Source: JB111 sp049856295 (GTDB lineage Bacteria > Actinomycetota > Actinomycetes > Actinomycetales > Actinomycetaceae). Taken from it: a DNA stretch of 64,000 nt. The stretch covers positions 180,129 to 244,128 of the forward strand of contig NZ_JBNDMZ010000007.1 of NCBI RefSeq assembly GCF_049856295.1, read 5' to 3'. The position numbers were made by a program, and so were the translations under genes. How positions within the stretch are numbered: position 1 is the first letter of the stretch; every line of letters starts with the position of its first letter. The notes beneath the pieces are model-generated. The model made no database searches. It saw only the letters and a list, made by a program, of their open reading frames with translations, and was not told the origin of the DNA. This document shows positions 63,987-64,000 of this stretch, in pieces.

Positions 63987-64000
63987 CACCTTCCGGCCGT

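Larger units (their letters stand above)
62499..63988 (+). mobile_element. IS3-family insertion sequence
   Basis: An element of about 1.49 kb bounded by imperfect inverted repeats: TGTCAGCCTG at 62499 and, read inward from 63988, TGTCAACCTG, with further partial matches over about 20 bases. It encodes OrfA and OrfB with the -1 frame arrangement of IS3. No clear target duplication is seen, but the right flank has only 12 bases. The exact ends are uncertain by one or two bases. GC is lower than in the surrounding DNA. It is intact as far as can be read. Confidence 0.88.

Overview
The window is very GC-rich (mostly above 70% by eye), with GTG/TTG starts, ATGA/GTGA overlaps between genes and GC-ending codons. 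Together with a LexA-box-controlled DUF222/HNH gene, IclR regulators and DUF6541 membrane proteins, this points to an actinobacterium, probably of the order Micrococcales; the genus is a guess I do not make. No rRNA, tRNA or CRISPR array was found.

Layout. (1) 1-11.4 kb: a minus-strand surface-glycan operon (two glycosyltransferases, a UDP-aminosugar dehydrogenase, three consecutive DUF6541 multi-membrane proteins, the last cut by the window edge) with a divergent UDP-GlcNAc 2-epimerase. (2) 11.4-17.6 kb: small housekeeping and membrane genes, an AraC regulator divergent from an NmrA-like/DUF1772 pair, an atypically low-GC acyltransferase, and two tandem copies of an undescribed membrane protein family (third copy at 46 kb). 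(3) 17.6-45.7 kb: a large purine-to-glyoxylate catabolic island. It holds xanthine dehydrogenase (three genes), urate oxidase, hydroxyisourate hydrolase, OHCU decarboxylase, allantoinase, a bicupin ureidoglycine aminohydrolase, two guanine-deaminase types, an 8-oxoguanine-type deaminase, two purine permeases, glyoxylate carboligase, tartronate semialdehyde reductase, hydroxypyruvate isomerase, two IclR regulators, a SufE protein, a DUF6986 (HpcH/CitE-like) enzyme and a GlcG/HbpS-like protein. A DUF222/HNH endonuclease gene under a LexA box and about 1 kb of tandem repeats sit inside it. (4) 46.6-48.6 kb: a Phd/VapC toxin-antitoxin pair and an unknown protein. (5) 48.6-62.4 kb: a second glycan region (six glycosyltransferase-like genes, an ABC exporter, an acyltransferase, a C5-epimerase-like lipoprotein and two secreted proteins sharing a domain). 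(6) 62.5-64 kb: an IS3-family element with a clear -1 frameshift site.

How the genes work together. Purines enter through the NCS2 and AzgA-type permeases. Guanine and oxidised guanine are deaminated, xanthine is oxidised to urate, and urate is opened to allantoin and onward. The glyoxylate released is condensed by Gcl and reduced by GlxR to glycerate. Genes for allantoate hydrolysis, ureidoglycolate cleavage and glycerate kinase are not seen here.

The main discovery is a recurring palindromic operator, TTTC-N7-GGAA-N6-TTCC-N7-GAAA, 36 bp long. It consists of two TTYC-N7-GRAA units exactly 21 bp apart. It lies in front of hyi-glxR-gcl, urate oxidase, guanine deaminase, uraD/allE, allantoinase and one iclR gene, with a single half upstream of the second iclR. 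Its core GGAA-N6-TTCC resembles IclR-family boxes, so the island is probably one IclR/AllR-type regulon read by one or both IclR proteins encoded in it. A smaller surprise is a uraD-like reading-frame remnant overlapping the guanine deaminase start.
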